64,000 bases of DNA, taken from the NCBI GenBank assembly GCA_010015805.1, contig ML978128.1, forward strand, positions 806,001 through 870,000, given 5' to 3'. The notes under the pieces are model-generated. The model ran no database searches. It saw only the letters and a list, made by a program, of their open reading frames with translations, and was not told the DNA's origin. Shown one piece after another: positions 12,499 through 23,245 of this stretch (position 1 is the stretch's first letter; every line of letters begins with the position of its first letter). The DNA comes from Rhizodiscina lignyota. Taxonomy: Eukaryota; Ascomycota; Dothideomycetes; Aulographales; Rhizodiscinaceae. The position numbers and the translations under genes were made by a program.

Positions 12499-12916
12499 TC
12501 ATCCGCCTTTCCGCCGCGGCTCGCTGTTGCCTCGTCTCTTTCTGTACTGTATTTCTTCTGTGTGTGTTGCGCTTGCATGTCCGCCCTCCTGACTCTGAGA
12601 CCTGCTGTGTGGGATACCGAAAGTTCTCTTCTCGCCGCTTGGCCTCTCAGTGAGGCTCGGGGCTCTCGGGCGCTGCTTTCCTCTCGCGCGGCCACCGATG
12701 TAGGGGATATGGTAGGTCAAGCAGCGCCAGATGTACAGGAGAAGGTCGTAAAGCAGAACGAGTAGCCACGGGGCAATTGATACAAGTCCCATAAATAGCT
12801 GCAACTGTCAGCCTCATATTTCGTTGAGAAAATGCAAGTGATGCACTCACGAAGAACCGGACGATCCACCCTTCAATCACGCTGAAACTGTCGGGAAGAA
12901 TTGACAAGAATGCCAT
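12499..12916 (-). CDS. Small single-pass membrane protein with basic Arg-rich tail
   Basis: Exons 12916-12851 and 12798-12499 join in phase 0 into 121 residues (52-nt intron, GTGAGT donor). The N-terminus is amphipathic (MAFLSILPDSFSVIEGWIVRFF), followed by one strong hydrophobic helix (LFMGLVSIAPWLLVLLYDLLLYIW). A basic motif comes next (YIGGRARGKQRPRAPSLTERPS) with Ser/Thr sites typical of kinase targets, then a disordered tail. I believe similar short proteins occur across Pezizomycotina, but I cannot name the family or a function. Membrane insertion with a cytosolic basic tail is inferred from the positive-inside rule. Confidence 0.6.
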
Positions 12917-13886
12917 TTCGGGGCTCAGAAAAGTGAGGCCGTCATGTCCTCACTGTCATGGCATCAACCCAATCAAGAGTCCAAAAGCAGGTTCATATAT
13001 CAAGAAGAACATATGATGTGCTGGTTGCGTGCCAGCGTTGTTTACCAGAAAGGCTAGGTCCACCTGCCTGCATATTTAAGTAATCGCGCCGCGCAGAAGG
13101 ATCGCCAGGGTTCTCTTCCTTTCACGTCACTGCTCCTATGTATCGCGAGAATGTCCAGAAATTAGAGACATCAACGAGACTATTGTTCAAGGCCACCGGA
13201 GACTGAAAGCGACAGTGACTCTTGCGAAGGATGGGACGTGTGCGAGTCCAATCGGCGTCTCAGAAGAGTTCTAAACGCGGCGTGTGAATTGTAGAATGAC
13301 CAGTGAAGAAGATGGGCCAAACCGAGGAGCTAAGCACGCGCAAAAGTTTCCAGAATATCTTGCGGCAAGTGAATCATGCCTGAGTTGAGGGGGAAGAGAG
13401 GCCTGTGGAGCCGACCTTATTGCTCCGCGTCTGGCCGTTGTTGAGCGTGAATGACTGCAGCCTGACTACACAGGCTTCACTTAAAGCTTCACTCCTCTCT
13501 TCACTTCAACCTCGTACATCACCACTCACCACTTCACCAAATCCTTCAATCAACTCATCTGTTTTCGTCTGGCTCAGTTCGTCTTACATCATAAAAGACG
13601 TTTTCCAACTACTGCGAAATTGATCGAGCTTAAGCTCTGCTCAATTCTAGCAGCGCGTCTTGAGTAAACACCCGACCGAGTGACCACGGTCACTGAGCCA
13701 CTCCGCGGCGCACAAACTTCTTCACTCCTCCCCGATTCTTCTTCCTCAAACCCAACACCCACCGAGCAGCAACTTCGTTCCCTGAACTCTGCTGGAATTG
13801 CCACAACCTTGACCGAGTCTCTTCACTTGGATACACCGAAACTTGACGAGGGCACCCGTCGCGCGCAGACTTCTTCACTCAACGAC
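12917..13886. promoter_or_regulatory. Divergent spacer / 5' leader of BTB-like gene
   Basis: This ~970-bp region separates the small membrane protein from the first ATG of the BTB-like gene. The last 200 bp stay open in the BTB-gene frame from 13668, after an in-frame TAA at 13665, and encode a copy of the N-terminal repeat seen after the ATG, but no ATG opens it. Confidence 0.5.
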
Positions 13887-15354
13887 ATGCCTTCTTCTTG
13901 GTCAAACGTAACTTCTACCGAGCAACAATCTGGTTTCGTGGGCTCTCTTGGAAATTCGACAATGCCCACCAAGTCTGCTCTTAAGTACGTTATGGTGGAA
14001 GACGAAATCTCGCTCAAGGAAGCCATATGCCGCGAAGACTTCATTCCGGTCGACGAAGTGCGCAATGCGATTCTTATCTTCCGAATCCCTGCCGGTCTTG
14101 AGTACACCGTAACGCTTTCCTACGAGTACCTGGTCGCAATATGCCCTGTCCTGGGCTTTAGCTTCGATCAGATGCGCACTGGCAAGAACAAGGATGGCAA
14201 GAACAAGGATGACAAGTGCAAGTACAAGTACGTTTTGGAGGTCAACTCCAAACTTATTGGCATGTCCTTTCTCCGCTACTTGTACATTGGCTCTCACTTG
14301 ATCAAGGATACAAATAACGACCTCGTCGTTCTTAACGACCTTCTCTACCATGCTGAGATGTATCAGTTGGGTTGTATGTTCGCCATTGAAGAACTCACGA
14401 AGGATGCGAAGCTTCACATGCTATATGTGACGAACGTGTCGTGCAGTTTTCCTACACCTCCAGTTCATCTCTTCGACGCTACTCGCTTCGTCTACGAGCA
14501 CTTGAAGGACGAGAAGGACGTCATCGACCTCATCCAGCAATACTTCGTCGGCTGCTTCACGCAGCACTCGCTCAGGTCTCACAGCGAGTTTATGATGCTG
14601 ATCATCGACGTCCCTAGCTTTGGCATCGATCTTTGCAAGACGAACTGTGAGCGCAACTTCGTAGACGAAGGTACGTTTAATAAAACTTTCAGGTTTTCTG
14701 TAAATCTTAGAACAGCAGTAACATGTCGCAGGAGCCCAAGATATCGTCGCGCTTGATATCGCTATCAGGGAAGAAGAGAAGCCGGAGGTCTTAGCGCAGC
14801 GCACCGCCATGCGAGACTTCGTGCGCGACTTTTGGGGCCCAAACACCTTTACCAATCGAACTGGTTACGATCTCCACGACACCGATACCGACGCAGATGC
14901 AGATGCAGATGCTAGTGTCTATCGCAAGTACGTCCACGTGCGTCACCCGAAGTCAACTTCTGCGAAATCGGACGCTTCTCAGGATGAACTCTCAACCGAC
15001 GGCGAGTGGGCCACAATCATGAGCGACTACAACGACTCTTGGGATCAAGTTGTCAAGGGAAAGGCCAAAGCTCGGTCATCCTCGTCATCTCCAGAACCCT
15101 CTGATACTCCGTCACGCCGCGTTACACCGACGCAGTCCAACACGGGCCTTGATAGCGACTGGGAGCTGCCTTCAGCCGACGAGAACGACCTCAATGACGA
15201 GAACGACCTCAATGACGAGAACGACCTCAATGACGAGAACGACCTCAATGACGAGAACGACCTCAATGGAGCCGATGCCGACGAATCTGAGTTCGACGAG
15301 ATCTCCGACGAAGGCTTCGACTTCGAATTCTTTGACGGCCTTCACTTGGTCTAG
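13887..15354 (+). CDS. BTB/POZ-like fungal protein with acidic tandem repeat
   Basis: Exons 13887-14670 and 14732-15354 give 468 residues. After a Ser/Thr-rich start, about residues 35-250 look like a fungal BTB/POZ-type fold: a strand giving FRIPAGLEYTVTLSYEYLV, a KYVLEVNSKLIGMSFLRYLYIG helix region, then a LNDLLYHAEMYQLGCMFAIEEL helix as in the MATH/BTB back region. The C-terminus is acidic and ends with five exact copies of the hexapeptide DENDLN. The start is the first in-frame ATG, but the frame is open upstream to 13668 and encodes a degenerate second copy of the N-terminal segment, so the true start may differ. BTB domains mediate dimerisation or cullin-3 binding; the specific role is unknown. 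Confidence 0.65.
15178..15267 (+). repeat. Exact 18-bp tandem repeat, five copies, in coding sequence
   Basis: Five identical 18-nt units (GACGAGAACGACCTCAAT) encode DENDLN. The identity at the third codon positions points to recent expansion. Confidence 0.95.
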
Positions 15355-15934
15355 GTCTGTATCCGCCAACCTCCGTGGTCCGTGGACCGGCCCATGTACA
15401 TGTAACGTACATACGCATATGAGGCGTTAGGAATCAAAAGGGAATACTGCATCATCGGCGGCTCATGCCGGTACATCTGCTTGTCACGTTTTACGAAAGA
15501 AAAAAGCTTAAAAGGACTCCAAAAAAAATTCTTGCATCACGACTGCGTTGCATTTCTGGGTATCAAAGGGCATAGCGGTGTGGATAATCGTATGGGTCTC
15601 TGCCGTAGTACTTGGATCGTTTCATGTATCTTACATGTATTCGAACGTACATACGCACGGCGACTACTTTCCACGGTCTACGAAAGGGAAAAAAGAAACA
15701 AAAAAGAACAAAAAAAAAAGAATCTGCATTATGACGGCGTTACGATTCTGTTTTCGATGAAACACACAAAGTTCTCACATGAAAGAACACACGACTTGCG
15801 AGGGGGGTATCAAAATGAGCAGCATGTCATGTGAGAGGTGACATCCTCCTCTAGGACATCCTCCTCTGGAAGTAGATAACCAAGTTCCTTGATGATGCAA
15901 ATATGCAATAAAATACAATTCACAAAACCCGTGC
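15355..15934. repeat. Convergent spacer holding a degenerate segmental duplication
   Basis: Two diverged direct copies can be aligned by eye: about 15395-15575 and about 15625-15760. Both have ACGTACATACGCA, then TACGAAAG followed by an A-rich run, then GCAT..GAC.GCGTT and TTCTG. A short direct repeat of GACATCCTCCTCT follows at about 15841-15868. No gene is seen. Confidence 0.55.
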
Positions 15935-17721
15935 TTATGCCTTCTCAATTGACAAATCGCTCTTCTCTAGGTCTCGCGACCTATCATGCTCCTCCTCTTT
16001 GCTCTCATCGTTCTCTATTTCATCTTCCTCTGCTATTTCCTCTAGTGCTTTCTCCGTGTTTGTCATCTCTTTCAACGAGCCTTTCTCAATGTCGACCTCA
16101 ACCTCAGGTGCACCCGGAGCAATAGGTCCCTCTTCTCTAGGTTTCGTGAAGCTCCAACCTCCACCCCAGCCAATCCATCCTGTCTCGTTCGGCCCTCTCA
16201 ACGCGCAAAAGATAAGCGCTAGAACGCTGAATCCCACGCTCGTGCTGCCACTAGCAATCCAGCCACCCTCCGCATAAATATGGTTCCCAGCTGCGGTTCC
16301 CATAAGCTGCCCGAGGAACGTCGCCACCATGAACGCAGTGTTGATCCTGTTGCGGCCCTTGGGCTCGACGGCGTAGATTGCCGAGCGATTCGCCACCTGC
16401 GCAATCTGCATTCCCGCATCGTTGAGCATGGCCTGGATGATGGGGCCAGCGACAGTGTGCGTACCCGCATACGTGCCGATACAGATGCCGATAAGGCCGA
16501 TAATATCGCCGAGAATGACGCTGAAATGCGGGATGAATCGGTCTGTGATGAAGCGCGCAAACAGAGGACTCATGAAGAATGGAACCATCCCCAGCAGCGC
16601 GAAGAGGCCAATGACGACCGGAGAGTAGAAATATGGAGCGCCGGCGAGCAGGAAGGTCAGCGTAGTCCAGTAGCTCGTGAACGTCGCGGACATGCAGATG
16701 GAAATCAGACACGCCTGCACCAGCACTGGGTGCTTCGTGAGCATCGTCAGGATGCTGAATAGCAGCTTGAAGTATCCGATGCCGGTGTTGGTGCGTGGGT
16801 AGTCTGGCATGAAGAGCCACATCAACGCGAAGACGAGATACTGCATGCCGAGCGAGAACCAGTAGATGGCGCGCCAGGTGACGAAGTTGGTCAGCGTGCC
16901 GGAAAGAAGTCGAGCGATAAGGATGCCCATGATGAAGCCGGCGACTACAATGCTGAGGGATGTGGCCTTCCGGTTTGCCGGAGCTAGTTCACCGACGAGA
17001 GGGAGCATGAGCTGAGGAGTGACCGTTGTGATGGAGATGATGAAGGAGATGCTACAAAGATCAGTCTCAACACTAGCATAACATGTGGTTCGAGGTATAT
17101 TTACCCAGTGAAGACGGCGAGAGAGTTGGTGACGCAGAGTCCGATCCATAGCGTCGCTGTGAAGAGGACAAGGGATAGCGTGAATGGTCTTCTCGGGAAT
17201 ATGTCTGCTAATGGACATAGAAACAGTAGACTTTCTCGCAGATTAGCAAAGGCTTGAATTCTCTCTTTTGAGGATGGATTCGCTTACCCGACGGCGTAGC
17301 CAGCCTGCTGGACGGTAGGAATCTCAGAGACCTTTTCATCTGGTACATGGAAAGTATCCGCTCTAAGGAAGGTCAGTTTTTGAGAATCTACAGTATCCAG
17401 AATATGAAATTCTTTCTGCTAGCCAATTGAGGAAAATTTTGTGACGTACAAGATGTTCAAGATGGGATGGCTGTAATACAGATTCGCTACGGTGAACGCT
17501 CCGGCGAATGCAAAGAGAACATTGAGGCCCATTGAGAAGCCCGGTGGGTTTTCGGGGTCCCATCTGCAATTCGGGGGGACGTATGTGATCGCATGGTAAA
17601 ATTTTCGCCAGATTAAGGATAATGTTTTCGAAGATTTCTCGATCTGTGGCTCGTGAGAGGATATGGAATCCGATGATGAAGAAGCCTGCTCCGCAGGCGC
17701 GGCCGCTTTCTCGTCCAACAT
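15935..17721 (-). CDS. MFS transporter (12-TM, major facilitator type)
   Basis: Exons 17721-17450, 17362-17288, 17230-17105 and 17051-15935 give 529 residues. After a polar ~70-residue N-terminus come membrane spans beginning MGLNVLFAFAGAFTVANLYYSHPIL. The loop after span 2 has CPLADIFPRRP, the MFS loop 2-3 motif. The C-terminal half keeps regular hydrophobic spans and an intracellular GPNETGWIGWGGGW loop, then an acidic Glu/Lys-rich tail. The profile resembles the bacterial-like MFS_1 drug/arabinose-efflux group; the substrate cannot be told. All four exons join in phase 2 with GT-AG sites. Confidence 0.85.
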
Positions 17722-18840
17722 CCTGCGTCAGACCTCGTAAACTCTATAAAATCTTAAAAATTATGCTCAACTGGATATCCATCGTACAATATATACAGCT
17801 TTTCGGTGGAATTGGGGTCAGCGAGGTACTTAAATCAATTTTCTTCCCACCGCTATCTACATTTCTACGGGCATTAGAAATAGCATGGGTCGGCTCCTCG
17901 AAATCCTAAGCTAAATTGCAAGCTCTCTGCCGATGTCCCGTGCAGCTGCAGCATGCGAGAGTGGTGGTGACGCCTCGAGCTGCCGATGCCGATAAATTCA
18001 CGTGTCGTTAGCTGCTGGCTGGAGCGCGTCTCGTCGCAGTGACCTGGGTATCCTATTTGGACGACGAACGGGGACAGACCGTCCGCTCTAAACTAGAGCG
18101 GCTACAATGTCAAGTTGAACCAGTTTAGTTCAGATGTTGACAGCTCTATGCGCTCAGTTCTGATGAAAGTACTCCACACCAGGCTTCTCGTCTCTCCAAG
18201 GTCGTGCGTCATAAAGAAACGTTAAGCTTCCTCAAATCGTTCTGGAATTACTAATGGACTCGTCCCAAGAGCCACCTTGGTCAGAATATCAGCCTGTGCC
18301 ATACTGTGGATGTCATTTCTGATGGATATCGTACTTGCATATGTCGACACTATCCACACTTCTCTCGTCTAACTCAAAGTTAGACTTCTGCAACGCCCTC
18401 CATAATCACCTCACCGGCTGCGGCAGTTTCCAAAAACCTCGATTCAGCCATGCATAGACAGCTCCCGCTCTTAGTTACTTTATCGTCTCTTTACTTTCAC
18501 ACTGTTCAGGAGTCTGCAATGGATTGCAATGGTTTGTCAGCATAATCACAACTGATTCCCTGGTTCCCTGAGAAACAGCTGATGCGTTTAGAGTATCCAT
18601 GAGTATGCTGGAACCCTTCTTTTTCCTCACCCCCGCCCTCTATCAATACCGTCATGTCTCCCTTTATAAAGATTTGCAACCCACAAGCACTATTTCTTAG
18701 AGCCTTCCCGAAAGTTTCAAATCCTAGCAACGTCTATTTGAAAGGGGATGAGTTCGACTCGCGTAAACTGTGTGAGACGACCAGCTCACGTCTTCTTGTA
18801 TGTACATCAGTAACAGTCGAGGGAAGGTGGAGTGGGCATT
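17722..18840. other. Divergent spacer MFS gene / HET gene
   Basis: About 1.1 kb lies between two start codons facing apart. I see short unsupported ORFs only and no RNA gene. Confidence 0.5.
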
Positions 18841-20892
18841 ATGGAGAACGGAAATATTCCCAAATTGATTTGCGATGATTGCCAGCGCATTGATTTCGAA
18901 AAGGTCCTTAACCTCACAATGGACGAGCTGCAGGATGCGGATAAAGGCATTCTCATTGCAAAATTCGTTGACAGGTACGTTCAGGAACCAAAAAACAAAT
19001 GCCCTCTGTCGAATCTTCTACAACAACGATTTCCGCCACAATTCAGAATCGGAACTTCGCGCCTACTCATTGACGAGTCACCCGACTGGTTACGGTTTCC
19101 CAAATGGCTGGTATCTTTGGGGCACTGGCATCACAGACACCCCCCATCCAGCCGTCATCCCCTCCAAAGCTAGCCTAGAAAATTTAGTATGGAGAATTAG
19201 ACACTATGCCGAACAATGGGCTCCTCTCTTCCTTGTGAGGCCTTCGTCGTCAAATCAACCGGTTTTCTTAGCGCGGCTCATTGACGAGTACATTGACTTC
19301 TCAATAATCAAGGAATGGATTGGATATTGCGAAGCTCACCACTTAGAGTCATGTGGAAGCCACGTTAAGCCTATCCATGGGATGAAGCTCATCGATTGCC
19401 GTGGCGCCTCTCCAATTCTCATTCCAGCTCCAAGCTCATGCTTATATGCTGCTCTTAGCTATGTCTGGGGACAGCAGACCTCGACAATAGGCAATGGACC
19501 TTCTGAGCGACAGGAGAATGGCCTCGGTGTCTTGGATTCGCTGCCGCTCACAATTAGAGATGCCATCATAGCTTGTCAAAGGATTGGAATACCCTTTTTA
19601 TGGGTTGACCGATATTGTATCGATCAAAGCGACCAGAAGGAGATACACGACCAAATCTCGCAATGGATGCCATCTATGAGAATGCGCACGTTACATTTAT
19701 TGCCGCAACTGGTTCCGATGCCGAATCTGGTCTACCTGGTGTTTCTTTCGGTCGTCGAACTGCTCAAGCTCAAGTTCAATTTGGCGACCTGCAACTGTTA
19801 TCAACGATGCGCCATCCGAGCTTGTTGATTTACACATCGACTTGGTCTAAGAGGGGTTGGACTTTCCAGGAGGCATTGCTTTCATGCCGTCGCCTCTTTT
19901 TCACCGAAGACCAGGTCTATTTTGAGTGTCGCAGTATTCATTGTCAAGAGACCGTTAAAGTAGACTTTGACTTTATTCGCTCGAAATCGAAAAAAAGCGG
20001 CGACTCGTACCATTCACCTGGTCTATTCAACATGCTCAGCAATCAAGAAACCGACATGTCCATAGCCGCAGAGTTACCGAAAACTCTCATAGCAGCGTAC
20101 GGTCTCATTAGCAAGTTTTCTGAGAGAAAACTCAGTCTGGAATCAGACTCCCTGAGAGCATTCCTTGGTATTTTGAGGTACTTGAGCAGATTGCAGCCAT
20201 CCGTTAGACACTTCTGGGGCCTCCCTGTGGCTGTCAACGAAGACTTGGCAAACATTACGGAAGATTTCACGCGAGGCCTTCTGTGGTCCCGTAGGACTCC
20301 CGACAGAGAGCAAAGACGCTCACAATTCCCCTCTTGGAGCTGGACCAGTTGGGCCGGACCCGTTTCCTTCTTTTATCTCGAAAGTTCCAATTTTCTGCCG
20401 AGATGTCGACCAAAGATTGAGCTTGAATTCGAAGAGGGCTCTCAAATGGGGCTGTCTACCGCCATGGTTAGCCCGATGTTCTCCACATGCAGCGACTTCT
20501 ACCCGATAGCGCTACATGTTGAGTGTACCGTCATCCTTCCTGCAGCGCTCGAATTTAGCAAAGTCAACCTCACGGGAATGCGCCCAAAACTGTTCAATGC
20601 CCCTGTTAACATAATTTACTCAGAGCCATTAGTCGACCTATCCGATGTCTACATAATGCTGGAGACACAGGAAGTGGAACTGCTGTTACTATATTCTACT
20701 CCCGAACCGGCACAAATAGCTGGACTGCTCGTAAAACATTACTACGGCTATGCACTACGCGTCGGCATGTGGGAGTGCTCGATAGCTCTTGACAGCACTG
20801 TAGATGGCAATCTTGCGGTACGGATTGGTAATTCTGTGCACGATTTGAAATTGGACCTGCATTGGAAGAGGAAAAGAACGCGGATAGTGTAA
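18841..20892 (+). pseudogene. HET-domain (heterokaryon incompatibility) gene with two frameshifts
   Basis: HET proteins trigger cell death after fusion of incompatible hyphae. The reading frame opens MENGNIPKLICDDCQRIDFE, then moves to another frame near 19000-19010 (in the segment where CPLC would be expected) and moves again at about 19661-19664. The second shift is inside the HET block: LWVDRYCIDQSDQKEIHDQIS in one frame continues as MDAIYENAHVTFIAATG in another, exactly where families read continuously. HET motifs are otherwise complete (YAALSYVWG, RGWTFQEALLS), and the frame stays open to 20892. Without shifts the product would be about 683 residues. No intron with fitting phase explains either shift, so it is a recent pseudogene or there are two sequencing errors in short runs. 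Confidence 0.8.
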
Positions 20893-21266
20893 CTAGCTGA
20901 GAGGAACTTTGCTCAACCTTGCGATTCAATGCCTTGCGATTCATTCAAACACACTAAATAGCGTTTGTTCCAAGCAGAGTTGCCGTGCAATAGCTGTTAC
21001 CAGCCAAATAAGGTGTGGCGTGGCGTTCCGATGTGGCTTGGAAATCAGATTGATTATGTAACAATGGCTTGGCATTCATGTATATTCTCTCCGCCGCAAC
21101 TTTTTGAATTGCTAGCACACCTCTTTCACGACAACGTACACACGAACGATCCTTCGCTTGCGCAACTTTCTTGTCTTCAAAGCTTCACCTTGAAGTCTTA
21201 AGGCGACACATCTGAATGATTTTCGACTTAATCTTCGCCTTCACTCTCGCCTTCGCCGTGTAAAAG
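20893..21266. other. Intergenic spacer
   Basis: It holds the HET 3' end and the SLT11 promoter/leader (CT-rich just before the ATG). Nothing else is seen. Confidence 0.5.
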
Positions 21267-22448
21267 ATGCCTCCAGTTAATGCGATCAAGCACGACGTGA
21301 ACAGGTCCGGAAAAGAAAGCCAGGACTTCCCCTCAGTGTGCGAGAACTGCCTTCCAGATGCGAATTTTGTTCAAATGCTGAAGGAGGAGTACGGCGCCGA
21401 ATGCAAAATATGTAGCCGGCCCTTCACGATCTTCAGATGGAAGGCGGATCGAACTGCGCGCCAAAAGAGGACCAACATCTGCCTCACATGCGCTCGTCTG
21501 AAAAACTGTTGTCAGTGTTGCATGCTTGACTTGAGTTATGGACTTCCGATCACTGTCCGCGACGCCGCATTGAAGATGGTTGCTCCAGGACCACAAAGCG
21601 AAGTCAACAGGGAATACTATGCTCAAGAGCATGAGAAGGCCATCGAGGAAGGTCGTGGTCCTATGGAGGCTTATGAGAAGACGGAGGAGAAGGCTAGAGA
21701 GCTGCTCACGCGGTTAGCGAACAGCGAGCCATATTACAAAAAGCAGAGGAGGCTAGAGTTGGAGGCAGAAGAGAAGGGAGAGCCGGTGCAAAAGGCACTG
21801 CCAGCACCCGGTGGAGACAAGCACACACCTGGACCTATCCGACCTCGAGATTCAAGATACGGAACGGCTTCAGCGATGAGAGGAAGCTCAAGCGGCGCTA
21901 GAGGTGGCAGAGGCGGCAAAAGAGGCGGGAAGGTATTTCCAAGCGCAACTCAATTACCTCCCCAGCCACAAGATATTCTACCACCCGCGGATAAACAGAT
22001 CATGTCGTTGTTCGTCACAGGCGTAGAGGATGACCAACCGGAGCACGAAATCCGAACGTTCTTCTCTCAGTTTGGAAATATCCGATCATTAGTCTGTTCA
22101 CATCGTTCACATTGCGCATTCATCAACTACAATACGAGGAAGGGCGCGGAAGCGGCTGCTGAAGCATGTCAAGGAAGAGCAGTGGTGAAAGGTGTGCCAC
22201 TGAGAGTACAGTGGGGCCGACCAAAGACGCTGGATACGATGGATCGGGATATCCGGCTTGAGTACGCAAGATCGGGAAGGAATACGGCGCAAGCAGCGAA
22301 GGCGGCACAGCTACCAGCGGCAGTGGGCAGTTCTGCAGCCAACCAGATTACGGACGCGCCACAGGATGAGGATCTGGATAGCTTGGCTAACATTGCGGCA
22401 CCACCGGGTTCGGAAGACGTCAATTATGCCAGTTTGGCTGGAAACTGA
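21267..22448 (+). CDS. slt11: Pre-mRNA-splicing factor Slt11 (Ecm2/RBM22 family)
   Basis: This is a single-exon gene of 393 residues. Slt11/Ecm2 belongs to the Prp19-associated part of the spliceosome and contacts U2/U6 snRNA near the active site. The N-terminus has the family zinc-binding region: CENCLP, ECKICSRPFTIFRWK, and TNICLTCARLKNCCQCCMLDL. An RRM occupies about residues 245-320 (SLFVTGVEDDQPEHEIRTFF, then CAFINYNTRKGAEAAAEAC). A Gly/Arg-rich linker lies between. The length matches fungal orthologues (about 380-400). It is nuclear by family knowledge. Confidence 0.96.
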   Translation: MPPVNAIKHDVNRSGKESQDFPSVCENCLPDANFVQMLKEEYGAECKICSRPFTIFRWKADRTARQKRTNICLTCARLKNCCQCCMLDLSYGLPITVRDAALKMVAPGPQSEVNREYYAQEHEKAIEEGRGPMEAYEKTEEKARELLTRLANSEPYYKKQRRLELEAEEKGEPVQKALPAPGGDKHTPGPIRPRDSRYGTASAMRGSSSGARGGRGGKRGGKVFPSATQLPPQPQDILPPADKQIMSLFVTGVEDDQPEHEIRTFFSQFGNIRSLVCSHRSHCAFINYNTRKGAEAAAEACQGRAVVKGVPLRVQWGRPKTLDTMDRDIRLEYARSGRNTAQAAKAAQLPAAVGSSAANQITDAPQDEDLDSLANIAAPPGSEDVNYASLAGN

Positions 22449-22555
22449 ATGGATTCGTGGAATGATTTTCCATAGCATGGCGTTGGTGGACTTTAAAAGG
22501 CTTTGGATCACTTGATCCACATACGAGGCATGGAACAGCAATCGATAAGAATCTG

Positions 22556-23019
22556 CTATAATTGGCCACATTTTCCAGTGACATTACTGTTCAGTCCAGT
22601 GCCTCCCATCAATGTCTCGTTGTCCCCAAGCTCAGTTTCTTGATGGATTCTCAGTTCTATTAATATCAGCATAAGACCCCGTCCAAACTGGTTTATACGT
22701 TCCACATACTGTACTTCGAACCGTCCGAGTCCGTAGCTTTCCCTTGAACAACATTTTCTCGCAATATCTGAGCTACGCCTTCGGCATGCTGTATCCCACT
22801 CAACGCCGCCTCTCCACCCGGTGGGAGCGTCTTGTTCCCCTCGAAACCTTCGCGGGCCGCGGATCGGGCAGCTGTGAGGCGGATTGAGTCGCCTAAGAGT
22901 GGACAGTATTAGCTATTAACTGGTAGAATGAAGTCAATGGAATTCGGACCTTCGAATGCGATGCGCGCGGAGCGCAGGACGTGTCTGTACGCGGCTAATG
23001 CCATTTCCCGGGCTGCCAT
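22556..23019 (-). CDS. MZM1: Mitochondrial zinc maintenance protein 1 (LYR family)
   Basis: Exons 23019-22950, 22892-22710 and 22656-22556 join in frame to 117 residues. The exons are too short to stand out as ORFs; I rebuilt them from splice sites. Mzm1 is a small matrix LYR-type protein (LYRM7 in animals) that chaperones the Rieske Fe-S protein during complex III assembly. Family features are ALAAYRHVLRSARIAFEGD at the start, then GVAQILRENVVQG and KYKLRIHQETELGDNETL near the end. Intron 1 uses an unusual GTCCGA donor. Its start lies 226 bp from that of ZUO1 on the other strand. An alternative start is the ATG at 23004. Confidence 0.87.
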
Positions 23020-23245
23020 GAAACTTGAAGGAGTAAATTATTATCTGAAATTCATTTTCTCGGGATCCTCAGGTATCGAAGGTTTGAACTATCTAGAGTC
23101 TCTTAAAACTGAAGTGAAGCTCTTAGCCACCCTTAGCCCCTGCTCGAAAAAGTTCAGGATCTTCCGAAGATCTTCCGGCCGCCGCATATTTTCACCTCCG
23201 CCGAACTCAACCTTTTTTTGACCACAGTAATATTCGCCCATCACC
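23020..23245. promoter_or_regulatory. Divergent promoter MZM1 / ZUO1
   Basis: Only 226 bp separate the two start codons, so both transcripts are driven from this segment. Confidence 0.6.

Noticed and set aside
18976-19077. Intron (GTACGT...GACGAG) as an explanation of the first HET frame change
   Set aside because: Phase fits, but the acceptor lacks a pyrimidine tract and the removed segment (ALCRIFYNNDF, ELRAYS) looks like conserved HET N-terminal coding sequence.
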